From positions 1 to 47,418 of the forward strand of contig CALFVT010000022.1 of the NCBI GenBank assembly GCA_937928165.1: a DNA stretch of 47,418 nucleotides, given 5' to 3'. Every line of letters begins with the position of its first letter. Within the stretch, counting starts at the first letter, position 1. The DNA comes from an uncultured Caulobacterales bacterium (GTDB lineage: Bacteria; Pseudomonadota; Alphaproteobacteria; Caulobacterales; Maricaulaceae). A program made the translations under genes and the position numbers. Below the pieces are notes generated by a model. It did no database searches. It saw nothing but the letters and a program-made list of their open reading frames with translations, and was not told where the DNA came from. This document shows, in pieces, positions 7,167-16,284 of the stretch.

Positions 7167-10100
7167 TTATTTTTTCAAAACATCTTTATTAGGCAATGTT
7201 ATTATCATGGTTGTGCCCGCGCCTTCTTCACTCTCTGCCTTTATATTCCAGCCATGGCGATCACAAATAGATTTGCAAATTGCTAATCCTATACCAGAGC
7301 CTTCATATTGGCTTTTTGAATGTAGCCGAATAAAAGGGTCAAAAATATTATAAGTCGGCTTAAGCGTCATACCAATACCATTGTCTTTAATTATTATACG
7401 TGTTTCATTTTTTAAAGTTCTGGAAGACACCGTAATACGCGGCCGCTTTGTTGCCTTTACATATTTAAGACTATTACCCAGAATATTTATGAAAACCTGC
7501 ATAATAATCTTTTCATCACAAGCGATTGTCGGCAGGGTCTTCACAGAGCAAATCGCATTTGTTGCCGTGACCTTATCTGAGAGCTCATGCAAGGCCGCCT
7601 CAACAACATTATTTAGCGGCACCCATTCCTTGGAAAGACTCTCATTTGCCGATCCAGAATAGAGCAATAAATCTTCAATAAGCGTTCTCATTCGCCCTGC
7701 TGATTTAACCATAATATCAAGGAAATATTCCCCTTCATCATCAAAAGCCCCTTTAGAATTAGCTGCGAGCAATTCTCCGCTCTGTTGAATTTTACGCAAC
7801 GGCTCTTGAAGGTCATGCGAAGCGAGATAGGTAAATCGCCTTAAGCCTTCATTCACGCCCTGAAGCTCTGATTGCCGCTTTTCAAGGTTAATAAACTGAC
7901 TTTTCATTTCCAACAAAGCCCCAACCCCACGGGACAAGAGTTGAACCATGGTTTTTTCCATATCCGTGAATGTTTTTGCCTGAGGCTCAAGGCTTGTAAA
8001 TGACACAGCACCATAAGGGCCTTGGGATGTCGTCGTGCGAACACCAATATAAGTTTCAATCTGCGTATTTTTATAACAAACCTCTTCTTTAAGCTTGCTG
8101 TCACTTACTTTTGAAAGCGCGAGCGGTTCAAATTCTTTAGGCAGATGAAAACAAAATGTATCAGGATAATTTATAACTGCACCGCGTTTAAGGCCATCTC
8201 TACCCTGACCATATGTATGCTCGACTATAAATTCATCATCCACAATTTTGGCAGCAACAGCAAAGGGCAGCCCTAAATAATTACAGCCAATTTCTAATAT
8301 ACGCTCAACGGACTCATCAAATTCTACGTTTTGCATGTCCTCAACGGCAATAAGCTCTTCAAGGGCTTGTGCATATCTAAACTCTTCCGTGATATCTTGA
8401 GCCGTGCCTTGAAAGGCGACAAGCTTATCGTCCTTATCCCCAATGAGCCGGATTGAACTTGAAAGAACACGCCCTTTATAAGTCCCCCCATCAACCGTGA
8501 TTTGTTCAGTAAAAGTTTCGCCGACCTTATGGTCTTGTAAGGTCTGGAGTCGAAAGTTAGAGCGCTTTTGACCGACGACATCTTCAAAGGGTTTCCCAAT
8601 AATCTCAGTAGATGTACTATCATAATATTTTGCATAAACATCATTACATAGATCAATCTTCCCGGTCTTAAGGTCGACTCTAATAATAGCTTCAGACAAA
8701 TCATTAATGGCCGTTTCAAAAATTTGTTTCTCTTGTATTCGCTTTTGGTTTGAGCGTTTTACTTCCGAAATATCAACCAAAGTCATGACAATACCAGAAG
8801 CCTCTTTAATTGAAGTTTTATAAGGCAGTAAACTTAGGAAAAATTCTTTATCATCAACGACTATTTCTCGTTCAACAGACTCGCCCGTCTTATCCACTTC
8901 CGCCATAATCTGTTCTAAGTCGGCCGCATCAAACCTATAAGTGGTATGATTAAAGGGCCGGCCAATATCTTGCGGAAGAAGGTTAAAGGCCGCCGTAGCA
9001 GATGGCGTGAAGCGCCTAATTCTGCGGTGCTCATCTAAGAAGACAATACCGATTGACGTTGCCTTTAACAAATGATTCATATCATCTGTTAAAACTGTTA
9101 ACTCATCAATCTTTCTCTGATGCTCGGCGCTGACGGTATATAACTCTTCATTTACAGAATGAAGCTCTTCATTCGTTGATTGAAGCTCCTCATTTGACGC
9201 CATTAACTCTTCATTTGTGGCCTGAAGCTCCTCATTACTGGTTTGAAGCTCCTCCACCATTGATTGCAGGCTTTCTTCCGTGGCTTGCAAATCTGCTTCA
9301 AGGTCGCCAATCCGTTGTTGCAAAATAACGGACGCTTCATTTCTATCCAGAAACTTCGGCGGTGGTATGTCCCCGCCCGGCTGAATAATATCTTGCGCAT
9401 CAAGGGTTAATAACACATGCCCGGTTGCATAATGGCTATCTGATAGATTTCGTAATGAAACAGTGATTGAACGGTTATTATTATCTTCATCTTCAATAAT
9501 AACACGGCGTTCGTAAGTGCGTTTTTTAGCCGATGATAATTGTTCAAGACCCGTGGTAATCGCCAAGCGAAGCTGGGGTTCAATGAGATCAATAATCTTA
9601 TTACTAAATATGCCGCCGTCGATTGAAACAAATTCCCCGGCCTTACCGAAAACATGAACAACTTCACCGCGTTTATTTAATAAGAAGCCCGATGGTGCAT
9701 ATTGCTTAACCAAGACTTCTAACGCCTCACCATGCGCACGTTGAAACCGCTGTAAGGTTGCGCCTCGCCCGGGCAGGAACGGAATATCCAAGTCGGTTGT
9801 TCTGTTGGTTGTGCTATCACGCGGCAATAAAGATGTTGCTTCTAAAAGCCGTGTATCACGCAGTTTTTTATATATATTCCATCGCCGGTCTAGAGAATCA
9901 AATTCATCTTCTAAGTGGCCCAAAGATTCGCTCGGGCCTAAAAATAAGACGCCGTTTACGGCGAGAGCAAAATGGAATAAGGCAAGAGTTTTTCTTTGAG
10001 CTTCCTCAAGAAAGTAAATTAAAACATTGCGACAACTTACAATATCCATTCGCGTAAAGGGGGGGTCACGCAATAAGTTATGCTGACTAAACACAACAAG

Positions 10101-11315
10101 GCGGCGCAGGTTTTGATTAATTTGATAATAATCAACATGTTTTTCAAAATACCGTTCTATTTGCTCTTCAGATAATCCTTTTAAATTTTCTTTGGGGTAA
10201 ATGCCTTGGGAGGCCGCCCCAAGTGAGCGTTGATGAATATCCGTCGCCAAAATTTTAACATTGAGCGGCAAATTATTCTCTCTCGCATATTCAGCAAAAG
10301 CAATCGCGAAAGAATAGGCTTCCTCCCCGCTTGAGCAGCCCGGAATCCAGACACGTATTTGACGGTCATGGGTCATAATCTTACCAAACGGATGGACAGC
10401 ATGTTTCAGAATAGAGTCAAATGCCTTTGGATCACGAAAAAACGCCGTAACATCAATTAGCAAGTCTGCGTATAGTGCTTCTAACTCTGTCGGATCCGTT
10501 TCTAAGGTCTTGACATAAGCCTCTTGCTTTCCGCCAAAGAGTTGCGCCCGCCTTTCAAACCTTCGGCGTAGCGTCGCCTCTTTGTAATAGCCAAAATCCG
10601 TCCCATAAGCGTTGCGCATAAGATTAAAAGCATATTTAGCCGGATCGTCATTAATATCCTCTTCTTGATTAACTTCTATAGATTTACCGGAGATAATTCG
10701 TTCAACATAGGACGGCATTTTTTCAGGAATCGCGACAGCATCATAATTTTCACTTTCAATGACTGATCGCGGCATGCCGTCGAATTTCGCGCTGTCAGGT
10801 GATTGAACAATAACAGTGCCGCCCGCTTTTTTGACAACATCAGCCCCGCGGGTCCCATCACTGCCCGTTCCGGATAAAACAATCGCAATAGCTTTATTTT
10901 TATATTCTTTAGCCAATGAAGCAAAAAAGATATCAATCGGCAGATTGAGCTGATCTTTATTGGGGCGAGGGCTTAATTTAAACTGACCCTTTGAAACAAT
11001 CATGTCATGACGCGGTGGGTTCAGATAGATCGTGTTGGCTTCGACTCTCAAATCGTCAACAACACGCTTGATACGCATGGATGAATGACGTGATAGCAGC
11101 TCATCCATCATACTTTCAAAATCCGGAGACAAATGCTGAATGATAACAAAAGCAGCCCCTGAATCTGGGGTCATGGAATCAAAGAATTTTTCAAAAGGCT
11201 CTAATCCGCCTGCAGACGCACCAATAGCCACCACAGGTACATATGTTTTATTTTGCTTCAAGACTTTCTTTTGCGTTGAAGAAGGGGCACTGGTCCCAAC
11301 TTTTTTATCTACCAC
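7167..11315 (-). CDS. CheB-CheR-PAS-GAF-histidine kinase multidomain sensor
   Basis: A 1382-residue fusion. Residues 25-215 are a CheB methylesterase with its Ser-His-Asp triad visible (Ser34 in GASAGG, His61 in IIQHLSP, Asp153 in GTGSDG). Residues about 225-490 are a CheR methyltransferase with the SAM motif VWIPGCSSGEEAYSF. A PAS-like stretch (about 530-640) leads to a long heptad coiled coil built of EELQxxNEEL repeats (about 670-735), then two PAS domains, a GAF domain (about 990-1140), a HisKA domain with His1167 in ASHDLQEPLRK, and an HATPase with DNGIGM and GSGIGLAIC. There are no transmembrane segments. Such CheB-CheR kinases occur outside chemotaxis operons and no MCP, CheA or CheW is nearby. 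The start is GTG at 11315. Three lone receivers surround it. Confidence 0.92.
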   Translation of the reverse strand: MVDKKVGTSAPSSTQKKVLKQNKTYVPVVAIGASAGGLEPFEKFFDSMTPDSGAAFVIIQHLSPDFESMMDELLSRHSSMRIKRVVDDLRVEANTIYLNPPRHDMIVSKGQFKLSPRPNKDQLNLPIDIFFASLAKEYKNKAIAIVLSGTGSDGTRGADVVKKAGGTVIVQSPDSAKFDGMPRSVIESENYDAVAIPEKMPSYVERIISGKSIEVNQEEDINDDPAKYAFNLMRNAYGTDFGYYKEATLRRRFERRAQLFGGKQEAYVKTLETDPTELEALYADLLIDVTAFFRDPKAFDSILKHAVHPFGKIMTHDRQIRVWIPGCSSGEEAYSFAIAFAEYARENNLPLNVKILATDIHQRSLGAASQGIYPKENLKGLSEEQIERYFEKHVDYYQINQNLRRLVVFSQHNLLRDPPFTRMDIVSCRNVLIYFLEEAQRKTLALFHFALAVNGVLFLGPSESLGHLEDEFDSLDRRWNIYKKLRDTRLLEATSLLPRDSTTNRTTDLDIPFLPGRGATLQRFQRAHGEALEVLVKQYAPSGFLLNKRGEVVHVFGKAGEFVSIDGGIFSNKIIDLIEPQLRLAITTGLEQLSSAKKRTYERRVIIEDEDNNNRSITVSLRNLSDSHYATGHVLLTLDAQDIIQPGGDIPPPKFLDRNEASVILQQRIGDLEADLQATEESLQSMVEELQTSNEELQATNEELMASNEELQSTNEELHSVNEELYTVSAEHQRKIDELTVLTDDMNHLLKATSIGIVFLDEHRRIRRFTPSATAAFNLLPQDIGRPFNHTTYRFDAADLEQIMAEVDKTGESVEREIVVDDKEFFLSLLPYKTSIKEASGIVMTLVDISEVKRSNQKRIQEKQIFETAINDLSEAIIRVDLKTGKIDLCNDVYAKYYDSTSTEIIGKPFEDVVGQKRSNFRLQTLQDHKVGETFTEQITVDGGTYKGRVLSSSIRLIGDKDDKLVAFQGTAQDITEEFRYAQALEELIAVEDMQNVEFDESVERILEIGCNYLGLPFAVAAKIVDDEFIVEHTYGQGRDGLKRGAVINYPDTFCFHLPKEFEPLALSKVSDSKLKEEVCYKNTQIETYIGVRTTTSQGPYGAVSFTSLEPQAKTFTDMEKTMVQLLSRGVGALLEMKSQFINLEKRQSELQGVNEGLRRFTYLASHDLQEPLRKIQQSGELLAANSKGAFDDEGEYFLDIMVKSAGRMRTLIEDLLLYSGSANESLSKEWVPLNNVVEAALHELSDKVTATNAICSVKTLPTIACDEKIIMQVFINILGNSLKYVKATKRPRITVSSRTLKNETRIIIKDNGIGMTLKPTYNIFDPFIRLHSKSQYEGSGIGLAICKSICDRHGWNIKAESEEGAGTTMIITLPNKDVLKK

Positions 11316-11411
11316 TTAATTATGTCCTTAAATTTGGTGATAACAAGTATAAAAGACTCCATTAAAACCCAAGCCTGTTTTTGTATAACATAGGAGGCGC
11401 CCCGTCCTAAA

Positions 11412-11774
11412 TCATATACTTAATAGCCCACTATTTATTCTTTTTCTCAGATGAAACTTATCGACAACATCATATACGTCCAAAATAGTTTTATCTTTCA
11501 AATAGTCAAAATTAATATCACTTGAAATCAAAATAAGAGGGACGTCATCAGTTAACTTTTTTATCATAGGCACAGTATCTTTTGCCGTAACGCCATTATC
11601 AAGCTTATTATCCAGCAGTACAACATCAATCTTCTGGGTCTTTAGAACCGACATAGCCCCTTCGATCGTTTCGGCATAACGCAAAACATATGGTTCTTTA
11701 TAGCATTCCCTTAACATATTATCGATGAGCCTAAGCTCTACAGAATCATCGTCAATTAAGAGTATATTTAACAT
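11412..11774 (-). CDS. Single-domain receiver, divergent active site
   Basis: A 120-residue receiver with DDD at 8-10, Asp55 in VVLLDNKLDN and a Ser in LILISSD. The conserved Lys is followed by Phe (VVDKF) instead of Pro, and the C-terminus is short, so the switch region is atypical. It lies about 96 bp upstream of the CheB-CheR-kinase gene in the same direction and 50 bp after another receiver gene. The three genes probably form one operon starting near 12211. Confidence 0.8.
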   Translation of the reverse strand: MLNILLIDDDSVELRLIDNMLRECYKEPYVLRYAETIEGAMSVLKTQKIDVVLLDNKLDNGVTAKDTVPMIKKLTDDVPLILISSDINFDYLKDKTILDVYDVVDKFHLRKRINSGLLSI

Positions 11775-11824
11775 GTCTTTTTGCTATCCACGTTTGATAT
11801 GATAATCAAGCATGTTTAAGAGGC

Positions 11825-12211
11825 CTATATGCGATCAATAAAAGCCGTTTTCATATTGTTGGCAATTTTTCCGTAATCAATCAAGCTATGAGGCTTTGTA
11901 TAAAAAGCATCCGCACCTTTTGTAACAGCGAGCTCTGTGTCTTGATTCGAATAAGAACCAGACATCATGACGACATTATGATTAGACAGCCTACCATCGG
12001 CTTTGATGTCATCAAGCACATCCCAGCCACTCATGCTGGGCATTCTGATGTCAAGAACGGTTAGTTTTGGGGATTTCAACCGCATTGTTTTTACAACGTC
12101 ACGGCCATCGGCCAATTCTATAATTTCGATATCTATACAATTACGGCGCAAGGCTGATGCCAGCATGCGGCGGTCGAACTCAGAATCGTCGACAATAAGT
12201 AATTTATTCAT
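11825..12211 (-). CDS. Single-domain response regulator (receiver only)
   Basis: A 128-residue CheY-like receiver with DDS at 8-10, phospho-acceptor Asp54 in LTVLDIRMPSMSGWDV, Ser in VMMSGSYS and Lys in YTKPHS. It has no output domain. The start is ATG 12211. It heads the minus-strand group receiver, receiver, CheB-CheR-kinase, receiver; the spacing suggests co-transcription. Confidence 0.88.
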   Translation of the reverse strand: MNKLLIVDDSEFDRRMLASALRRNCIDIEIIELADGRDVVKTMRLKSPKLTVLDIRMPSMSGWDVLDDIKADGRLSNHNVVMMSGSYSNQDTELAVTKGADAFYTKPHSLIDYGKIANNMKTAFIDRI

Positions 12212-12321
12212 GATGACTACTTTGAGTTGTGAGATTTTATGGTAGCAGCTATGAACATTTTACTCAAACTTAAAATGTTAATAGTTATTAAGGATTTAAG
12301 TCTTTAGGTTCTCTCAAACAA

Positions 12322-12483
12322 CTAGCGGATATCATTATCAGAGGGCTTAACATGCGATTCTTGCGCTATATTCGATCTATATGAAGGCTCGGAACGTAGC
12401 TTTCTAACGAGATGATGCTTCGTCAGGTACTTTGCAATCTGTAACTTCACAAATGCCTTATCATGGCCCTGACTTATATTCAT
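12322..12483 (-). CDS. Small basic hypothetical protein, 53 residues
   Basis: An ATG at 12483 is preceded by GGAGAG at a good spacing and opens a 53-codon frame ending in TAG at 12322. The product starts MNISQGHDKAFVKLQIAKYL and is rich in Lys, His and Arg. It resembles no family I know. The ribosome-binding site, and its place upstream of the receiver operon on the same strand, are the evidence that it may be real. Confidence 0.4.
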   Translation of the reverse strand: MNISQGHDKAFVKLQIAKYLTKHHLVRKLRSEPSYRSNIAQESHVKPSDNDIR

Positions 12484-13030
12484 TAAACTCTCCGCATATT
12501 CTTTTTAAAATTTGTGGCCAGATCAAGGTGAATATTTACTGAATATATCAGTTCATCCCCCGACAACTGGACTCAAGCTCACCAAATTATATGTGCAAGG
12601 CTTTTCACAATGCACTGAGCCGTTCGCCAATTTCTAGGGTCGTGCAAGCATAGCAAAATGCTTAGTCACCTAATTTTGACACCTCGGAATATCTAGCGTT
12701 AGGCCCTGCGGAATGTGATCCGCCTTACCGATCATCTCATCATGTTAAAGCGGTGTGTTCTACGTCGATGACGCCTTCGGCCACGGCATTGGTTTTAATG
12801 AAACTGAGGCCAAAGGATATCGTTATGAACGCAGTCGTCATCCGCTCGTCAGACTCCAAGACGGCACAGTCTGGAACTATCTAACCTAAAACCCAATACC
12901 GATGACCTTCATAAACTAAATATAGGCCCTCACTTTAAGATTCAATAGCGAAGTGAAACCATGCTGCTTCACAGAAATTAAGATAACCGTCTATTGACAA
13001 CCTAAATGCACAGCAAAGATTATGGTTTAA
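12484..13030. other. Gene-poor region with decayed coding fragments
   Basis: This 547-bp stretch separates the sensory island from the alginate locus. Apart from the 44-codon fragment at 12755-12889, I see a coding-like minus-strand piece around 12675-12740 (reading ...GKADHIPQGLTLDIPRCQN, then stop). Both are GC-richer than their surroundings and fit relics of a lost gene or mobile element. I cannot name the source. Confidence 0.4.
12755..12889 (+). pseudogene. Remnant of an unknown gene (44 codons)
   Basis: Directly after an in-frame TAA, a frame reads VFYVDDAFGHGIGFNETEAK and on to DGTVWNYLT, ending in TAA at 12887-12889. The composition looks like real protein, but there is no start signal and the frame is very short. 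It is probably the C-terminal scrap of a deleted gene; the family is not recognised. Confidence 0.35.
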
Positions 13031-13063
13031 TAAAAAAAATAGGGACGCTAAAATAGCGTCCCT
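13031..13063 (-). terminator. Rho-independent terminator after the TonB receptor gene
   Basis: Arms 13041-13049 and 13055-13063 (AGGGACGCT / AGCGTCCCT) flank a 5-nt loop. In the minus direction the stem is followed by an eight-T run (complement of 13032-13039). It lies 25 nt beyond the stop of the receptor gene. Confidence 0.92.
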
Positions 13064-13087
13064 GAACCCGTTAAGATGTGAGCGGTT

Positions 13088-16000
13088 TTAGAACGTATAG
13101 CTTCCGCCAAAAATAATTCGGCGGTCCGTAACACCTTGGTAGCAAAGCAGTCCACCATCACTTAGACAAAACACATCTGATGAGGACTCGGTCAAGTTAA
13201 CGCCATCAACCGCAAGCGTAAACCTATCGGTAACATCATAAGATAAGCTCCCATTAAGTTGCCCCCGCGACTCTTGAATGCCTCTAAACCCGAACGGCGT
13301 GAAAACATTACCGGTTCCCGGCAAGTCATCCGTCGCAAAGGAATCGCGCCATGTATAGCGCAATCTAGCAGAGATGCCGTATTTCTCATAAAAACCCGTC
13401 AGGTTATAAGAGTGGTTAGACAGGTTGAGCAAGGTCGCACTTTCGCGTGTCGCATTTGGGAAACCTTGAGCCGCGAGAATCACGTTATTACGGTTCCCAG
13501 ATACGGCGGTGAATCCAGTATTATTATCCTCATCTTGATATGTGTAATTTGCAATCACGCCGAAACCGGACGCCCAAGCGAAACTCCCAAGTTTATCTTC
13601 CCAACTTGAAAAATTATATTGAAGAGCAACTTCGACACCTTCTTGAGTGGTTTCATTATCCGAATTAAAGGTCGATGCGTTACCAACACACACACCAACT
13701 TCACCATTGCCAAAAATACCCGCTTCTGTCCCCGGAGAGAAAATACCGCCGCCTTCACACGGCGCCGTTGTATCGCGAACACCGCCTGTCTCATCGGGTG
13801 CATCAACAACGTCACCAAATAAGCCGTCGCGTTCCTTACGGAAAACTCCAACGCTAAACACGGCTTCGGGTGCAAAATACCAATCTATAGACGCATCAAA
13901 ATTCGTGACCTCCTCCGGTACCAAGAAAGGGTTACCCCCTACGGAGTTACCATTCACACCGCCGAAATCCGGGAAGGTTCTCGCCGCTGTAACATCCGTA
14001 AAGTCAGGTCGGCGAATGTCTTCAGAATAAGACCCTCTTAAGATAATATTATCTGTAACATCAACCGCAACGTTAACCCGTGGCAAATAGTGATCATAAC
14101 CACTATCAACCGTTGTTAATGTCGCAACGCCATCCGTAAATTGATTAGCTGTCGATTCAAGGTCTGTATCAATATAACGCAGACCTGCATTACCTCGAAT
14201 GCGGCCAAAATCAAAGTTCACTTGTCCATAAATCGCGATTGTATCTTCGACAATATCAAAAAATGCAGCTTCATCCGAATTAAGAGTTGTTCCAAAAATT
14301 GGATTAAGACCTTGAGCCGCTGCCGCGGCATTTACAATATTAACGGTTTCAAGCGCATTTCGCGTTAAGTTCGGGTCGACTTGTAAGACACCATCAACAG
14401 CCAAGGAATTTCCTGTTCCAGATGCAAAGTTATCAGGAATTTCACTCAGAAGCTGTGAAATACCACCTGCATTCAAACTACCTTCGAGGCGGCTACTGCC
14501 GCTACGATCTGCATCCCGGTCATCTCTGAGACTCGAACGTTCACCAAAACGGACACCGACATCTACAGAGCGGATGAAATCAGCAAGGCCCGTTGCCGAG
14601 AAATCATAACTGCCATCAAAGCGCCATGCCCGGTCAACATTTTCACGAATATCGGCACTAAACGTCGGATTACCATCAAATACATAATTATTAGGATCCA
14701 AGAGTTGGGCTTCCGTTGGCGCAAATGGATCGGCAAAATTAATGTCGAACCCAAAACGGTTGTCGCTAAGATCAAAGATAATTGGCGTACCATTTTCATC
14801 TCTCAAACCACTCCCACTTGGCGCAATGAAGGAATTTGGATTAATGAAATTGAGATTGATTGACAGATTTGGATTGACTGTCTCAGAACTTGATCTGGCA
14901 AATTCGGCACTTAATGTTAAAGCCTCTGTTGCCTCCCAATCACCACCAAGCCTTAAAGTCGTCGTTTCGGTGAAACGCGATCCTGCATCTGATCCAACCC
15001 GTAAGAACGGCGCGCCTCGGCCGCCCGGCTCTGCATCCGCTTGAAGGGGGGTAAAAGTCCCCTGCGTAACAATAGCAATATCTCCAAAGTCTTGCGTTCC
15101 ATTTTCCCCCCGCGCAGACCCCAAATCAACGGTATCAAAAGCCGTAAAATTGATATTATCGCCTGGGTTAACTGCCTGATCACCAGACCCGTTAAGGCGG
15201 CTCACATTAGAGGCTTGTACTCTTGACCCTGACAGGAGGCGTTCTTGATCATTGTAAACTACGTCTCCAAAAATTCTTAGGTTTTCGAAAGGTTTAGCCT
15301 CAATAGAGCCTGCTATATTAAAAGTTTCAAACTCTTGAGTTCTTTGGACTTGGTTTAAGAATTGAACCCCTAAAAACCCATCAACCCCAGCTGGACAGGC
15401 ACTTGATGGATTAGCCACAGTACAGTCAGTGAAATTATCGCGGTCAAGACGCGGGCGAAACGCGGTATTCTCGGACTCAGTATAACTACCGCTTAAGACA
15501 AAACCAATTTCTTGCCCAGATCCGTTCTCCCATTTGTTACCAATAGCCGCTGACAATCTTGGCGCAATCCCAGATGTCAGGCTGCTATCCTCACCCTGTA
15601 TCCGAACCGAGGCCAATGTCCCGTCAAGGTCTAGCGGGCGAATCGTTCTAAGGTTAATTGTACCGCCAACAGCGCCTTCAATATGGTGGGCTTCTGGCGC
15701 TTTAATGACTTCAAGGCCCGCAATAATGGCGGGATTGACATCCGTAAAATTAATGCCGCCGCGACCATTTCCTGAACCAACTGTCGTTACACCGTTAAAT
15801 TGAATGAGGTTCTGGCCAGAACCGCGAATCTGCACACCTGTACCAACACCTTCTTCACGTGTAATTTGGATGCCTGTGATATTTTCCAAAACTTCAGCAA
15901 GATTTTGATCAGGTAGTTTACCTATATCCTGAGCTAAAATAATTTCAACAAGGCTATCGGCTTCACGTTTTTCGATAAGTGCATTTTCGAGTGACTGACG

Positions 16001-16138
16001 GATACCTGTCACAATAACTTCGTCACCTTCTGCATCTTGCGCTGTGGCAGCTGGAGCCAACGCTAATGTTGACAAGCCTGCTCCTAATAGCAGTGACGCT
16101 TTGAATAAACTGCGTGTTTTTTGCGTATAACGAGACAT
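13088..16138 (-). CDS. TonB-dependent outer-membrane receptor, probably for alginate oligosaccharides
   Basis: The protein has a signal peptide with a hydrophobic core (LLLGAGLSTLALAPAATA) and likely cleavage near residue 33. A TonB-box-like EVIVTG comes next, then a plug domain with GIRQSLENAL, LPDQNLAEVLENITGIQI and VQIRGSGQNLIQFNG, as in the TonB-Xanth-Caul family. The rest is a 22-strand-type barrel ending in GGSYTF with the terminal Phe needed for BAM assembly. At 1016 residues it has the usual length. Its own promoter (16139-16284) carries the same ACCAAT/ATTGGT half-sites as the lyase operon, so it is likely co-regulated. Import of alginate oligomers is inferred from context; the family alone does not give the substrate. 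Confidence 0.9.
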   Translation of the reverse strand: MSRYTQKTRSLFKASLLLGAGLSTLALAPAATAQDAEGDEVIVTGIRQSLENALIEKREADSLVEIILAQDIGKLPDQNLAEVLENITGIQITREEGVGTGVQIRGSGQNLIQFNGVTTVGSGNGRGGINFTDVNPAIIAGLEVIKAPEAHHIEGAVGGTINLRTIRPLDLDGTLASVRIQGEDSSLTSGIAPRLSAAIGNKWENGSGQEIGFVLSGSYTESENTAFRPRLDRDNFTDCTVANPSSACPAGVDGFLGVQFLNQVQRTQEFETFNIAGSIEAKPFENLRIFGDVVYNDQERLLSGSRVQASNVSRLNGSGDQAVNPGDNINFTAFDTVDLGSARGENGTQDFGDIAIVTQGTFTPLQADAEPGGRGAPFLRVGSDAGSRFTETTTLRLGGDWEATEALTLSAEFARSSSETVNPNLSINLNFINPNSFIAPSGSGLRDENGTPIIFDLSDNRFGFDINFADPFAPTEAQLLDPNNYVFDGNPTFSADIRENVDRAWRFDGSYDFSATGLADFIRSVDVGVRFGERSSLRDDRDADRSGSSRLEGSLNAGGISQLLSEIPDNFASGTGNSLAVDGVLQVDPNLTRNALETVNIVNAAAAAQGLNPIFGTTLNSDEAAFFDIVEDTIAIYGQVNFDFGRIRGNAGLRYIDTDLESTANQFTDGVATLTTVDSGYDHYLPRVNVAVDVTDNIILRGSYSEDIRRPDFTDVTAARTFPDFGGVNGNSVGGNPFLVPEEVTNFDASIDWYFAPEAVFSVGVFRKERDGLFGDVVDAPDETGGVRDTTAPCEGGGIFSPGTEAGIFGNGEVGVCVGNASTFNSDNETTQEGVEVALQYNFSSWEDKLGSFAWASGFGVIANYTYQDEDNNTGFTAVSGNRNNVILAAQGFPNATRESATLLNLSNHSYNLTGFYEKYGISARLRYTWRDSFATDDLPGTGNVFTPFGFRGIQESRGQLNGSLSYDVTDRFTLAVDGVNLTESSSDVFCLSDGGLLCYQGVTDRRIIFGGSYTF

Positions 16139-16208
16139 ATTTTATTTCCCCTAATATGGTAGATTCTTTTAATGCTTATGTAACTACAAAAACCAATAAG
16201 TTAAGCAA

Positions 16209-16254
16209 TGTCAACCAGAAACTAAACCAATAACTTTATATTGGTATGACCAAT
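16209..16254 (-). promoter_or_regulatory. Promoter and GntR-type operator of the TonB receptor gene
   Basis: On the minus strand, CTGGTTGACA provides a -35 TTGACA (complement of 16209-16214). Just upstream is the perfect palindrome ATTGGT-N3-ACCAAT at 16240-16254, the TGGT-N3-ACCA geometry of FadR-family operators. A further ACCAAT (16226-16231) forms ACCAAT-N8-ATTGGT with it, and another copy at 16192-16197 lies downstream of the -35. The -10 is not clear. The same CTGGTTGACA plus upstream ACCAAT-N8-ATTGGT occurs before the PL6 gene. Confidence 0.65.
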
Positions 16255-16284
16255 CACTTTTTATTTTAACCTGTTGCTTTTATC

